Source: Belliella filtrata (GTDB lineage: Bacteria; Bacteroidota; Bacteroidia; Cytophagales; Cyclobacteriaceae). From it: a stretch of DNA of 53,023 nucleotides. The DNA lies in the NCBI RefSeq assembly GCF_022549775.1, contig NZ_JAKZGP010000034.1, positions 1-53,023 on the forward strand, written 5' to 3'. Both the position numbers and the translations under genes were made by a program. Positions within the stretch are counted from its first letter, which is position 1. Every line of letters starts with the position of its first letter. Positions 16,830 to 26,296 of this stretch are shown piece by piece. Below the pieces are notes generated by a model. The model had not been told where the DNA came from, did not search any database, and saw only the letters and a program-made list of their open reading frames with translations.

Positions 16830-17514
16830 GATTAGAGTAGTAAGGGCTGTTTCAGCCCCAGAAGATACAGAAAAATATATAGAGGGACATTTTAAAGTAC
16901 TTGAGTCTTATGGAGTCACCAAAGTTACATCAGCAGATAGGTCTTGGGTGCACAACCCAAATGTGTATTTACTTCTGGTAGAGTCAGAAGATGGTAAGCG
17001 CATATTGGGAGGTGGAAGAGTACAGTTGAGAAGTGAGGGATTTCCATTGCCTTTGGAAGGTGCTATTTTGGAAAAGGATGAAAGAATTGTACCTTACATG
17101 AGCAAGTTTGAAGATTTGAAGGTTGCTGAGTATTGTGGTCTCTGGAATTCCAAAGAGGTGTCTGGATATGGAATTGGAAGTATTTATTTGATTCGAATAG
17201 GTGTAGCACTTACTTCCTTTTTGAACTTGAAATGTTTGATGGCTTTCTGCTCTCCTTTTACAGTAGCAAATTCTCAAGCTGTAGGGCTAAGGATTATTGA
17301 AGAACTTGGGGATAATGGCACTTTTCTTTACCCAAAAGAAGGTCTTATAGCGACTATTATGGAAGTAGAGGATGTTGAAAAACTCGAAAGAGCTTTGCCA
17401 GAAGAGAAGTCTTTTATTTCAGACTTGAGAAGTAACCCTAAACAAATAAAAATCCTTCAAAGTAAAATGGGAGAGATGGAAGTTGAATTTGACTTGAATT
17501 TGTCAGCCTTATGA
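16819..17514 (+). CDS. GNAT / autoinducer-synthase-like acyltransferase (remote)
   Basis: 231 residues, starting at ATG 16819 inside the end of the E1-like gene. The pattern is that of the GNAT/N-acyl amino acid synthase/LuxI fold: a glycine-rich strand ILGGGRVQLRSEGFPLP, a glutamate strand VAEYCGLWNSKEVSGYGIGS (Glu near residue 103), a helix with YLIRIGVALTSFLNL and a strand CLMAFCSPFTVANSQAVGL. The similarity is remote and read by eye. The enzyme may transfer an acyl group, possibly onto a product of the E1-like protein. It ends in an ATGA overlap with the sensor kinase, so production and sensing genes would be translated together. Confidence 0.55.
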   Translation: MKVKIRVVRAVSAPEDTEKYIEGHFKVLESYGVTKVTSADRSWVHNPNVYLLLVESEDGKRILGGGRVQLRSEGFPLPLEGAILEKDERIVPYMSKFEDLKVAEYCGLWNSKEVSGYGIGSIYLIRIGVALTSFLNLKCLMAFCSPFTVANSQAVGLRIIEELGDNGTFLYPKEGLIATIMEVEDVEKLERALPEEKSFISDLRSNPKQIKILQSKMGEMEVEFDLNLSAL

Positions 17515-19643
17515 TGAATTTGCCAACCATAAGAGAGCCGTTGATTATTGGTCTAGTTATTACGCTATTCGTTTTTTTACCAATTTATGGGTTTCTCAAC
17601 CTCAATGAAGATCAATTCGTGTATGAGGTACAAACTTTTGATGTTTTTGAAGATGGAGAGTTTGAGATTCTTCAATACACACAGGTTACTCCGTCTGGGG
17701 TCTTAGATCTTGGTGTTGCTAATGAAGCTTACGTTGGGTTTGATATTGCAAACTTCAAAACACTTTCCGGCGACAATTCTGCCGTAGTCGTAGAGGTTAA
17801 AAATCCTACCTTCAGAGAAGTTGTTTCCTACCAAAAAGATGAAAGTGGTATGCTAGTGGAATTGAATAAGTCAGGAACCAATTGGGGAAAGACTGATTTG
17901 TTCGCAAGTCCCAACCCACTGATTTTCTTAGGAGATGATACAGGTGTAGAAAAAATTTACTTATCCATCCTTAGCAATGAGCCCATAGTGTTTGAAGTTT
18001 CGGTGGTTTCAGAGGATGGTTTTCATGCAATGTATTATAAAAAAGCACTGATAGTCAATGTGTATATTGGGATCATGTTTGCACTTTTTTTGTATAATTT
18101 TATTCTATACTTTCTGATAAAAGACCGTACATATTTTTATTACTGTTTTTACATCTTATTTATTGCACTTGCGCAAACTTCCTTGATGGGATATTCATAC
18201 TATTACTTTTTAGGGATGAATGTAAAGTTGTATGAAGTTAGTATTATAGGTTTTTCAGCAATATCTGGTGTGGCTGGAATCTCTTTTATGAGGCTTTTCT
18301 TGAAGACCAAATATTACACGCCTATTTTAGATAAGTTTTTGCAGTTGAATATAGTAGTTTATCTTGCTGCTTTTGTTTTTAGACTTCTTGGGAGTTTGTC
18401 AATCAGCTATACACTAACGGACATTTCTGGGTTAATGGTGATCCTGCTATTTGGTTTTACAGCTACTAAAATAGCACGTATAGGCTATAGGCCAGCAGCT
18501 TACTTTATCATAGGATGGTTGTTTTTTTTTATAGGATTATTGATTTTTATATTACAGTCCAATGGTTTTATCAATGTGACGATGGTAGCTAATTTTCCAA
18601 TGCTTTTAGGTACAGCCATGGAAGCAATTTTGCTTTCTTTGGCACTTGCTGATAAGATCAATGTGCTCAAAAAGGAGAAAGAGGAAGAGCAAATGGAAAG
18701 GCTTCGCATGCTGAAAGAAAATGAGAAATTGATTTTGGATCAAAATGAATCTCTAGAAGCAAAGGTTAGAGCAAGGACTGAAGAATTAGAAAATACTTTA
18801 GTGAATTTGCAAAATACCCAGACACAATTGGTGAATCAAGAAAAAATGGCTTCCCTCGGGCAGTTGACAGCTGGCATAGCGCATGAAATAAATAATCCAA
18901 TTAACTTTGTGAGTTCTAATATTTCTCCATTGAAGCGTGATATCAAAGACTTGTTGGAGGTAGTTCAGAGCTACAGAGATCATGGGGCAGCGCAATTTAG
19001 TGAGGCTACTAAAAAAGAACTCAATGAACTTGAAGAAGATATAGAGCTTGACTATGTTTTGCAAGAAATTGATCAGCTACTAAGAGGGATGGAAGATGGA
19101 GCAAAAAGAACAGTGGAGATTGTAAAAGGCCTTAGGTTGTTCTCCAGAGTTGATGAGCAAGATGTCAAAAAGGTAGATATTCATGATGGTATCAATAGCA
19201 CTTTGGTATTGCTAAATAGCTCAATGTCTGGCAAAATTAAGATCATAAAAGAATATGGTGAGATTCCAATGGTAGAATGTTTGGCAGGAAAGATCAATCA
19301 GGTGTTTATGAACATCATTACCAATGCAATTCACGCACTTCAAGATCACATGCCGTCAAATCCAGACCCAGAGATAAAAATCATTACTAGTAATCATTAT
19401 GATTACATAAGTATTGAGATCAAAGATAATGGGCCAGGTATGCCAGAATCCGTTAAACAACGGATTTTTGAGCCGTTTTTTACAACAAAAGCCGTAGGGA
19501 AAGGAACTGGCCTCGGATTATCAATAGTGTATACCATTATAGAAAATCATGGTGGTACGCTAGAAGTAGAAACACTAGAAGGTCAGGGGACAAGTTTTAT
19601 TATAACTTTGCCTATCTATCAAAATACCATTCAAAATGAGTAA
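17511..19643 (+). CDS. 7TMR-DISM sensor histidine kinase
   Basis: 710 residues. One N-terminal transmembrane segment precedes an extracytoplasmic beta-rich domain (about 35-180) of the 7TMR-DISM type. A seven-helix membrane module follows (about 180-400), then a coiled coil and a kinase core. The phospho-accepting histidine is H458 in [10 protein letters not shown], with the N-box [14 protein letters not shown]1 [10 protein letters not shown]-box FEPFFTTK and G2 [11 protein letters not shown]. 7TMR-DISM receptors are thought to bind small extracellular ligands. It lies third in the operon, overlapping both neighbours by 4-8 bp, and probably phosphorylates the receiver proteins encoded alongside. 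Confidence 0.9.
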   Translation: MMNLPTIREPLIIGLVITLFVFLPIYGFLNLNEDQFVYEVQTFDVFEDGEFEILQYTQVTPSGVLDLGVANEAYVGFDIANFKTLSGDNSAVVVEVKNPTFREVVSYQKDESGMLVELNKSGTNWGKTDLFASPNPLIFLGDDTGVEKIYLSILSNEPIVFEVSVVSEDGFHAMYYKKALIVNVYIGIMFALFLYNFILYFLIKDRTYFYYCFYILFIALAQTSLMGYSYYYFLGMNVKLYEVSIIGFSAISGVAGISFMRLFLKTKYYTPILDKFLQLNIVVYLAAFVFRLLGSLSISYTLTDISGLMVILLFGFTATKIARIGYRPAAYFIIGWLFFFIGLLIFILQSNGFINVTMVANFPMLLGTAMEAILLSLALADKINVLKKEKEEEQMERLRMLKENEKLILDQNESLEAKVRARTEELENTLVNLQNTQTQLVNQEKMASLGQLTAGIAHEINNPINFVSSNISPLKRDIKDLLEVVQSYRDHGAAQFSEATKKELNELEEDIELDYVLQEIDQLLRGMEDGAKRTVEIVKGLRLFSRVDEQDVKKVDIHDGINSTLVLLNSSMSGKIKIIKEYGEIPMVECLAGKINQVFMNIITNAIHALQDHMPSNPDPEIKIITSNHYDYISIEIKDNGPGMPESVKQRIFEPFFTTKAVGKGTGLGLSIVYTIIENHGGTLEVETLEGQGTSFIITLPIYQNTIQNE

Positions 19644-20736
19644 CAAGATACGCGTACTTTACATCGATGATGAGGACAATAACCTCAATTCATTCAAAGC
19701 TAGTTTAAGAAAAGACTTTCATGTAATCACAGCCTTGAATGCTGAGGAGGGGCTTGCTATCGCAGAGAAAGAAGAGCTACATGTGGTAATTGCTGATCAG
19801 CGAATGCCAGGATTGACTGGCGTGGAGTTTTTTGAAAAGTTGATGTTGATCAACCCTGATCCAGTGAGGATTTTACTCACAGGATATTCTGATATTGCCA
19901 GTGTAATAGACGCTATCAACAAGGGGGAAGTCTATAGATTTATCGACAAACCTTGGAATATAGAGCAAATTAAAAATGCCATCAAAAATGCTTCTGAAAT
20001 TTACTTTACTAAAAAGGAGCTAAAGGATAAAAATGAGAGGCTTCATAAGGTTCATTCTGAAATGAATCAATTTGTATACAGTCTCTCACATGAATTGAGA
20101 GGGCCTTTGATGAGTATATCAGGTGTGTCCAAGCTTGCAAAAATGGAGTGCAAAGATCCCAGCATCTTGGAGTATTTCGACATGATTGATTCAGCTACCT
20201 TGAGGTTGGATGATTTTATATACAAAATGCTGGATTTCTACAGGTCTACAAAAATTGAAAATAAAGTGAGCCTAATCGATTTCGAAGAAATCGTTCAGCA
20301 ACAATTGGAGGCATATAAAGATAAGTGGAGGCTGGAAGATGTTAAGTTGATCGTTGATATTGATCAAAAAGAGGAGTTTTATTCTGATGAGGCAAAGATC
20401 AGAGTGATTTTAAACAATCTTTTTAGCAATGCCTACAAATTTCAAAAAGTAGATGCTGGAGAAAAGGTGATCAATTTACAAGTGACTGTTGAAAACGGCA
20501 AAGCACTTATTACAATTGAGGATAATGGTATTGGGATAGATCAGAAGTATCATACAGAAGTCTATAACCTTTTTCATAGAGCCACTCAAAGAAATGTGGG
20601 TTCAGGACTTGGGCTATATATGGTCAAAGAGTCAGTAATACAGATGGGTGGGAAAATTGAATTGGCTTCACAACTTGATAAAGGTACTGTTTTTACTATT
20701 ACACTTCCTTCCCTTAAGGTTTTGAAGGCAAGATAG
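19636..20736 (+). CDS. Receiver-histidine kinase hybrid
   Basis: 366 residues in the order receiver then kinase. The receiver has D11-D12, phospho-acceptor D54 (IADQRMP) and K105 (DKPW). The kinase has H152 in LSHELRGPL, N-box NNLFSNAYKF, G1 IEDNGIGID and G2 GSGLGLYMV. No transmembrane segment or DNA-binding domain is present, so it is a cytoplasmic relay protein. Fourth gene of the operon, with 8-bp overlap to the membrane kinase. Its receiver is a close paralogue of the separate response regulator at 15031-15504, suggesting a branched relay. Confidence 0.9.
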   Translation: MSNKIRVLYIDDEDNNLNSFKASLRKDFHVITALNAEEGLAIAEKEELHVVIADQRMPGLTGVEFFEKLMLINPDPVRILLTGYSDIASVIDAINKGEVYRFIDKPWNIEQIKNAIKNASEIYFTKKELKDKNERLHKVHSEMNQFVYSLSHELRGPLMSISGVSKLAKMECKDPSILEYFDMIDSATLRLDDFIYKMLDFYRSTKIENKVSLIDFEEIVQQQLEAYKDKWRLEDVKLIVDIDQKEEFYSDEAKIRVILNNLFSNAYKFQKVDAGEKVINLQVTVENGKALITIEDNGIGIDQKYHTEVYNLFHRATQRNVGSGLGLYMVKESVIQMGGKIELASQLDKGTVFTITLPSLKVLKAR

Positions 20737-20895
20737 AAACTTGATTTTGATGTAAATCACTTAATCAAATGTTGAGGTTTAGTCCATTTTGATCAAAAAA
20801 AATGAGAAAATACCCATGTTTTACTTTGATTAGAAGGTGAATAGGAGGTAAATTGCGCCCCATTTGAAAAATATAAGAACAAAAAGCTTTTAGAT

Positions 20896-21435
20896 ATGAT
20901 CAATCCATGGCACGATGTGCAAATCGGTAAAGATGCTCCAGAATATGTTATGGGAGTAATAGAAATCCCTAAAGGAAGCAAAGGGAAGTATGAACTTGAT
21001 AAAAAAACAGGTATGCTGATATTAGACAGGGTATTGTTTTCTGCAGTTCATTACCCAGCCAATTATGGTTTTATACCGCAAACTTTTTGTGAAGATCATG
21101 ATCCATTGGATATCTTGATCATTTCTCAAATCGATATTCCTTCAATGACTCTTGTGAAGGCGAAAGTGATAGGAGTGATGAGAATGGTAGACGGTGGTGA
21201 AGCTGATGATAAAATCATCGCAGTCGCCGCTGATGATCAGTCTGTAAACTACATCGAAGATATTGATGAATTGCCTCCTCACTTGATGAAAGAGGTTCAT
21301 AGGTTTTTTGAAGACTACAAGAAGTTGGAGAACAAAGAAGTCAAAGTAGAAGACTTTTTGGGTAAAGAAGAAGCTTTCAGAATCGTAAAAGAGAGTGTAG
21401 AACTTTACGATAAGAATTTTAGAACACAAAGATAA
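20896..21435 (+). CDS. ppa: Inorganic pyrophosphatase (family I)
   Basis: 179 residues, normal length for bacterial family I enzymes that hydrolyse pyrophosphate to two phosphates. The active-site signature is complete: [20 protein letters not shown], the acidic triad region [10 protein letters not shown], and [13 protein letters not shown]. It is a cytoplasmic housekeeping enzyme that pulls biosynthetic reactions forward. It is a single gene preceded by a 159-bp gap and followed by a hairpin terminator. Confidence 0.97.
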   Translation: MINPWHDVQIGKDAPEYVMGVIEIPKGSKGKYELDKKTGMLILDRVLFSAVHYPANYGFIPQTFCEDHDPLDILIISQIDIPSMTLVKAKVIGVMRMVDGGEADDKIIAVAADDQSVNYIEDIDELPPHLMKEVHRFFEDYKKLENKEVKVEDFLGKEEAFRIVKESVELYDKNFRTQR

Positions 21436-21442
21436 ATACAAG

Positions 21443-21473
21443 ACCTGAATTCTGTAGGATTCAGGTTTTTTTA
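21443..21473 (+). terminator. Rho-independent terminator after ppa
   Basis: The stem ACCTGAAT (21443-21450) pairs with ATTCAGGT (21459-21466), followed by a run of T. The next gene starts at 21481. Confidence 0.85.
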
Positions 21474-21480
21474 TTTGATT

Positions 21481-22521
21481 ATGGCTAGACATGTATTCTT
21501 CTTTTTGCTTCTCTTGCCACTGACAAATTTTGCGCAGCAAGAGCAGAAAATTACATTTTCAGGTTATTTGGAAACTTATTATTCCTATGATTTCAATAAG
21601 CCAAATGATCACCTTAGACCAGATTTTCTGTATAATTTCAAAAGACACAATGAGTTTTCGGTCAACTTGGCGCTGATCAGTTCATCTTATCAAGACGAAC
21701 ATGTTCGCAGTACGCTTGGGTTGATGCTTGGGAATTATGCACAATTTAACTTGGCAGGAGAGCCTCAATGGGCACAAATGGTGTATGAGGCTTCTGTTGG
21801 TTTTAGACTCACGGATAAGCTTTGGCTAGATGTGGGTGTGATGCCATCGGATATAGGGTTTGAAAGTGCAATAGGCGCTTCATGTTGGCACTTGAGTAGA
21901 AGCTTGCTGGCCGAGAATTCCCCATATTTTCTTACAGGGGCGAGAATGAGTTATGAAGCAAATGATAAGCTAAACCTCATGCTCTGGGCTACAAATGGAT
22001 GGCAGAACATTCAGAGGGAACACAGAGTGCAAGGAGTAGGGCTTAGCTTTGCGGTTGATTATGATGTGGAGGATAAGTTAAATTTGCACTATGCCAATTA
22101 TATAGGTAATGAAGACGTCAATCCTGGTGGTCAAATAAGAGTGTATAATAACTTTTTTGCACAATATAATTATGCTCAATGGGGATTTCTTGTTGGAGTA
22201 GATGCTGGTTGGGAGACCACTGTTTTTTCACAAGTCAACCATTGGAGGGGAGCTACTGCATCAGTCAGGAGGGAATTGAATGAAAAATGGTTTTTGGCAG
22301 GAAGAGTAGAGTATTACAAAGATAAGCAAGCTGTGATCCTCACAGAAGGGATGAAATTAAATGGGGTTTCCGCTAACTTGGATTATCAAATAAGTCCAAA
22401 AGGTTTAATTAGAATCGAGTTGCGGCAGTTTTTTGGTGAGGAAGCCTATTTCGAAATACCAGGAGCTAACTTTAGTAAAGGGAATACAGCTGTGACAACT
22501 TCTTTTTCCATAAGACTTTAA
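21481..22521 (+). CDS. Outer-membrane beta-barrel porin
   Basis: 346 residues from ATG 21481. The signal peptide ends near TNFAQQEQ. The rest is amphipathic beta strands with aromatic girdles (ITFSGYLETYYSYDF, LWLDVGVMPSDIGFESAIG, RVEYYKDKQAVILTEG) and a C-terminal strand TAVTTSFSIRL. It matches the Bacteroidota porin/OmpL-like families that form passive pores. The substrate cannot be predicted. Its stop shares TTAA with the convergent gene. Confidence 0.8.
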   Translation: MARHVFFFLLLLPLTNFAQQEQKITFSGYLETYYSYDFNKPNDHLRPDFLYNFKRHNEFSVNLALISSSYQDEHVRSTLGLMLGNYAQFNLAGEPQWAQMVYEASVGFRLTDKLWLDVGVMPSDIGFESAIGASCWHLSRSLLAENSPYFLTGARMSYEANDKLNLMLWATNGWQNIQREHRVQGVGLSFAVDYDVEDKLNLHYANYIGNEDVNPGGQIRVYNNFFAQYNYAQWGFLVGVDAGWETTVFSQVNHWRGATASVRRELNEKWFLAGRVEYYKDKQAVILTEGMKLNGVSANLDYQISPKGLIRIELRQFFGEEAYFEIPGANFSKGNTAVTTSFSIRL

Positions 22522-22967
22522 CTCTTTACTTTCTTCTTGGGAGCTTTTTTTGTGATGTACTTTACGAATTCATCATAATTGATGTGCTCGTGGTTGCTCA
22601 TGGTGAAAGAAGACTTGTCTGAAAATGCGACGGTGATTTGCCTGAATTCTTTTTTGTTAGCAATGATTTTCTCCTCTTCCCACGCTAGGATTTCTTCAAT
22701 GTTATAAAGGTTGGTTTTCCCTCTCAAGGGATACTTTGTGACGATTTTTTCTTTTCCAAAAGATATAAACTTGAACCCAGCCATCATTTTGACTAGGAGC
22801 ATCAACGTGACTACAGTGATGAGTGGCGCACTAATCAAGTAAAAGAAAAGTCCAAAAGCTCTTGTGTTTGTGAACTCATGGAGTATGTATATAAGTCCAC
22901 CAATAAGAATGATTACAACTAGACTAAGTGCAAAGTAAGTATTGATTTTAGGTTTACAATGTGTCAT
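22518..22967 (-). CDS. Two-helix membrane protein, unknown function
   Basis: 149 residues. Two transmembrane helices (YFALSLVVIILIGGLIYIL and FGLFFYLISAPLITVVTLML) are followed by a soluble domain resembling bacterial PH-like domains (FISFGKEKIVTKYPLRGKT, IEEILAWEEEKI). The C-terminus is very basic (KKAPKKKVKS). No named family recognised. It overlaps acpH by an ATGA junction and is likely co-transcribed with it. Confidence 0.7.
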   Translation of the reverse strand: MTHCKPKINTYFALSLVVIILIGGLIYILHEFTNTRAFGLFFYLISAPLITVVTLMLLVKMMAGFKFISFGKEKIVTKYPLRGKTNLYNIEEILAWEEEKIIANKKEFRQITVAFSDKSSFTMSNHEHINYDEFVKYITKKAPKKKVKS

Positions 22968-23560
22968 ATTTCTGCTTTGAGGATACTCAATTTTTGTTTT
23001 GAAAATCTAACCAAATCATCAAAAAAGTCTCCGAAATGCTGACGAAGTACTTCATGGTTTTCATCTAGGAAGATATGTGCATTTTCCATTTTAGAGTCAA
23101 ATCTAGTTCGTTTGGATATGCCTGTCAAAGCTCTCCTGATTCCTTCGATTTCAGAATAGGCATATAGCCAATTATAATACTTCATGTATTGGTAGGCTTT
23201 CAGGAAGTTCTCTGGTAATATGTCTTCATAGGAGTCAATGACTTTGTAGACATCTTGAGCAAACTCATCAAGGTTTTGTGTATGATAGTTGTTCCAGTAT
23301 CTTCCAAGGAAGTAGTCAAAATACATGTCAGTGATAACTGAAGCATATCGGCCAAACTGAGGTTTTAGTAGTGCTTGTGCTCCTTTTACTACTGGATGCG
23401 TATCGGTAAATCTATCAATTTCTCTGTGAAGATGAACACCGATGACAATTTCCTTTTCATAGATTGTGTCTATAGGTCCTCTTACGAAGTCTCCAATAAA
23501 GTTTCCAATAAGTATCTTTGGTTCACCAAAAGATAGGTATGCATGAGCGAGAAAATTCAC
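22964..23560 (-). CDS. acpH: ACP phosphodiesterase (AcpH/DUF479)
   Basis: 198 residues of the DUF479 family. AcpH removes the 4'-phosphopantetheine arm from acyl carrier protein. The typical N-terminus MNFLAHAYLSFGEP and GNFIGDFVRG carry the first metal ligands; HREIDRFTDTHP and VITDMYFDYFLGRYW supply the HD-like site. The start is GTG at 23560. Substrate identity in Bacteroidota is by family only. Confidence 0.88.
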   Translation of the reverse strand: MNFLAHAYLSFGEPKILIGNFIGDFVRGPIDTIYEKEIVIGVHLHREIDRFTDTHPVVKGAQALLKPQFGRYASVITDMYFDYFLGRYWNNYHTQNLDEFAQDVYKVIDSYEDILPENFLKAYQYMKYYNWLYAYSEIEGIRRALTGISKRTRFDSKMENAHIFLDENHEVLRQHFGDFFDDLVRFSKQKLSILKAEI

Positions 23561-23636
23561 AGATTGCTGAGCTTTGGGTTCCTAAAAGAACCAAATATGA
23601 TTCATTTTAGTTTATGGGGTTAAATTTAATTGATTG

Positions 23637-25568
23637 ATGGTTAATATTCAGGAAGAATTAAACTTTTCATTAAAACTTCTGAAAGAAGAATGGAAGGAAG
23701 ACTTGCAGCAATATCGCAATAAATTTGCCTATACATCTATTTCAGACCGAAAGGAGCAAGGGGTTTGTTGGTATCCAGTGATGCTCAAAAAGTCAAAGAT
23801 AGGAATGGGCGACAGGGTGATTTTGGAACTAGAACGAACTGATGTGAATCAATCGCATGTTTTTCAATCTGGTAAATCAGTTTCAATTTTTTCAAACCAA
23901 CCTGATCGCCAATCTCAGGAATTTAACATCAATGCAGTAGTAAATTTCGTGAAGAGGGATACCATGGTAGTAACACTACAAGGAGATTTCTTGCCAGACT
24001 GGATAGAGGAGGGACGCTTGGGTGTGGATTTATTGTTTGATGAAGCTAGTTATCGAGAAATGGAGTTTGCACTCAAAGCTGTCCAGAAGGCAGAAAAGGG
24101 TCGATTGGGAGAGCTTAAGAAAGTGCTGTTAGGTGCCAAAGTTGCTAACTTTCAAAATGGAACATTTCAAAAATTAAGTAACCTGAATGATGCACAGAAC
24201 CAAGCATTAGAGTTAGTCAATTTTGCTCAGGATGTAGCGATCATTCATGGTCCTCCTGGTACAGGTAAGACCACCACACTAGTAGCTTCTATAATGGATA
24301 CATTGCGCTACGAAAGTCAAGTTATGGTATGTGCGCCAAGTAATGCCGCTGTGGATCTCTTGGTAGAGAAGTTGAGTGAGTTGAATATCAATGTGCTTAG
24401 GATAGGACATCCCGCGCGTGTTGAAGAGAAAATCCTTGCTCAGACTTTGGATGCAAAAATCTCTCAGCACCCAAGCTATAAAGACTTGAAAAAGCTTAGG
24501 AAATCCGCTGAATCTTACAGGAGCATGGGGCAGAAGTACAAGAGGAACTTTGGTCATGAAGAGCGTATGCAAAGAAAACGACTCATGGAAGAAGCAAAGC
24601 GTATCAAAGAAGATGCAGAGCATTTAGAGAATTATATTGTCTATGATGTATTTCAAGCAAGTCAAGTGATCGCTTGTACTATGGTCGGAGCTTCAAATCA
24701 AGCACTGAAAGGAATGAGTTTTCCAGTGGTGTTCATTGATGAGGCAGGGCAAGGACTAGAGGCTGCTACATGGATTCCAATCATGAAGGCAAACAAAGTA
24801 GTGATGGCAGGAGATCATTGTCAATTGCCACCTACAATTAAGTCTATAACTGCTGCAAAGGCTGGGTTAAGTGAGACCCTGTTTGAGAAGGTGATCAAGC
24901 GTCAACCGGATTTCTCTAAAATGCTGACCATACAATACAGAATGCCGAGTGTTATCATGGGTTTTTCAAGTTCACAGTTTTATCAAGGGAAACTAGAGGC
25001 AGCAGAGAATACTTTAAGTCATCACTTCGGACAAGAAGAGCCTGTAATGGAGTTCATAGATACAGCGGGAAGTGGCTATGCAGATCAGCAAGAGCGTACC
25101 ACCTTAAGTACACTGAATGCAGATGAAGCGAAGTTTTCACTAGATTATCTTGAGCAGTTCATGAAAAAGATAGGTATAGCTACTTTCAAGCAAGAAAAAA
25201 GAACAATTGGATTAATTTCACCCTATAGGGCTCAAGTTAGGAAGTTTAAAGAGTTGATTTTTGAAAGTTATGATTATCCAAACTTGCGGGCATTTGAGGA
25301 TTTGCTCACCATAGATTCCATAGATGGATTTCAAGGACAAGAGCGTGATCTCATCATAATAAGTTTGGTGAGATCCAACGCTAAGGGAGAAATTGGGTTT
25401 CTAGCAGATGTCAGACGAATGAATGTCGCACTTACAAGGGCCAAAAGAAAGCTTGTGATCATAGGGGATAGTGCTACATTAGCTACTCATCCATTTTACG
25501 ACAAGCTACTGACTTACATTCAAGAAGAAGGTACTTACAGAAGTATATATGAGTTTTTGTCTTACTAA
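23637..25568 (+). CDS. Upf1/IGHMBP2-like superfamily 1 helicase
   Basis: 643 residues from ATG 23637. An N-terminal beta-barrel domain (about 1-170) precedes the helicase core: Walker A IIHGPPGTGKTTTL, motif II VVFIDEAGQGLE, motif III MAGDHCQLPPTIKS, motif IV region TIQYRMP, motif V SIDGFQGQERDLIIIS and motif VI NVALTRAKRKLVIIGD. The long helical insert near residues 270-330 is a stalk-type element. Related proteins unwind RNA or DNA 5' to 3'. Monocistronic, converging on the DUF4924 gene with a 4-bp stop overlap (CTAA). Confidence 0.9.
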   Translation: MVNIQEELNFSLKLLKEEWKEDLQQYRNKFAYTSISDRKEQGVCWYPVMLKKSKIGMGDRVILELERTDVNQSHVFQSGKSVSIFSNQPDRQSQEFNINAVVNFVKRDTMVVTLQGDFLPDWIEEGRLGVDLLFDEASYREMEFALKAVQKAEKGRLGELKKVLLGAKVANFQNGTFQKLSNLNDAQNQALELVNFAQDVAIIHGPPGTGKTTTLVASIMDTLRYESQVMVCAPSNAAVDLLVEKLSELNINVLRIGHPARVEEKILAQTLDAKISQHPSYKDLKKLRKSAESYRSMGQKYKRNFGHEERMQRKRLMEEAKRIKEDAEHLENYIVYDVFQASQVIACTMVGASNQALKGMSFPVVFIDEAGQGLEAATWIPIMKANKVVMAGDHCQLPPTIKSITAAKAGLSETLFEKVIKRQPDFSKMLTIQYRMPSVIMGFSSSQFYQGKLEAAENTLSHHFGQEEPVMEFIDTAGSGYADQQERTTLSTLNADEAKFSLDYLEQFMKKIGIATFKQEKRTIGLISPYRAQVRKFKELIFESYDYPNLRAFEDLLTIDSIDGFQGQERDLIIISLVRSNAKGEIGFLADVRRMNVALTRAKRKLVIIGDSATLATHPFYDKLLTYIQEEGTYRSIYEFLSY

Positions 25569-26092
25569 TTCTCTTTGCCTTTCAGTGATAAGTTGAGGTA
25601 GCTCAATACATCACCAAATGTCTCGATGGCTTCACCATATCCCTTCGGTATGTCTCGACTTCTAAGCTTAGCAAGTAAGAATCCATATACGCCATTGATA
25701 CAGATTTGTATTTCATTCCCAATGTCTTCACCATTGGCATCCATGATCATTTGAATAATGTGGGGTTTTGCCTTGTGGTATATTTGATAGTAAGTTTGGT
25801 CTTCTTTTAGCAACTGCCAATGCGTAACAGCAAGTGTGTCAACATGCTTCTGAATCATGCTCAAATGGCCAGTTTTATTCACGCCTTCGACTTTCATCAT
25901 TTCAGAAAGATGAGAGAACCAGCGTTCTGTAGCTAATTTTTCTTCATCGGATACAGGGTAATGTGAAATCACATATTGTCGAATGTCAGCAAGATTAAAA
26001 TCATAGGCTCTTATCAGGTCTTCCATTTGATACATGTAAATGATGTACTCTGGGAGGTTGGCCTGTAATTTTTTTTCAGCTATTGCAATCAT
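25565..26092 (-). CDS. DUF4924 family protein
   Basis: 175-residue, mostly helical soluble protein. The N-terminus MIAIAEKKLQANLPEYIIYMY and the central VNKTGHLSMIQKHVDTLAVTH match the Bacteroidota-restricted DUF4924 family. Function unknown. Single gene tail to tail with the helicase. Confidence 0.82.
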   Translation of the reverse strand: MIAIAEKKLQANLPEYIIYMYQMEDLIRAYDFNLADIRQYVISHYPVSDEEKLATERWFSHLSEMMKVEGVNKTGHLSMIQKHVDTLAVTHWQLLKEDQTYYQIYHKAKPHIIQMIMDANGEDIGNEIQICINGVYGFLLAKLRSRDIPKGYGEAIETFGDVLSYLNLSLKGKEN

Positions 26093-26280
26093 CGAGGGAG
26101 GTTTTTTTATTAATTCGAAATATGGATTGCAAAAATAATCAAATTGAGGATATTGAATATGCCCATGGTGTTATAATCAGTTTTTAGAGATTTAGAGGGA
26201 TAAATTTGTATGCTTTAGGATACTTTTTGAAATTCTTGAGGATAGTCTACTGATTTTCTGTTATTCCGCATAAAATTCTC

Positions 26281-26288
26281 TATTTTTG
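26281..26288 (+). promoter_or_regulatory. -7 promoter element for lepA (TATTTTTG)
   Basis: Full match to TAnnTTTG, 8 bp before the lepA ATG, continued by the CGCC often seen after Bacteroidota -7 sites. Upstream at the expected spacing there is only a partial -33 (TTCTG at 26256-26260). Confidence 0.6.
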
Positions 26289-26296
26289 CGCCTTGA

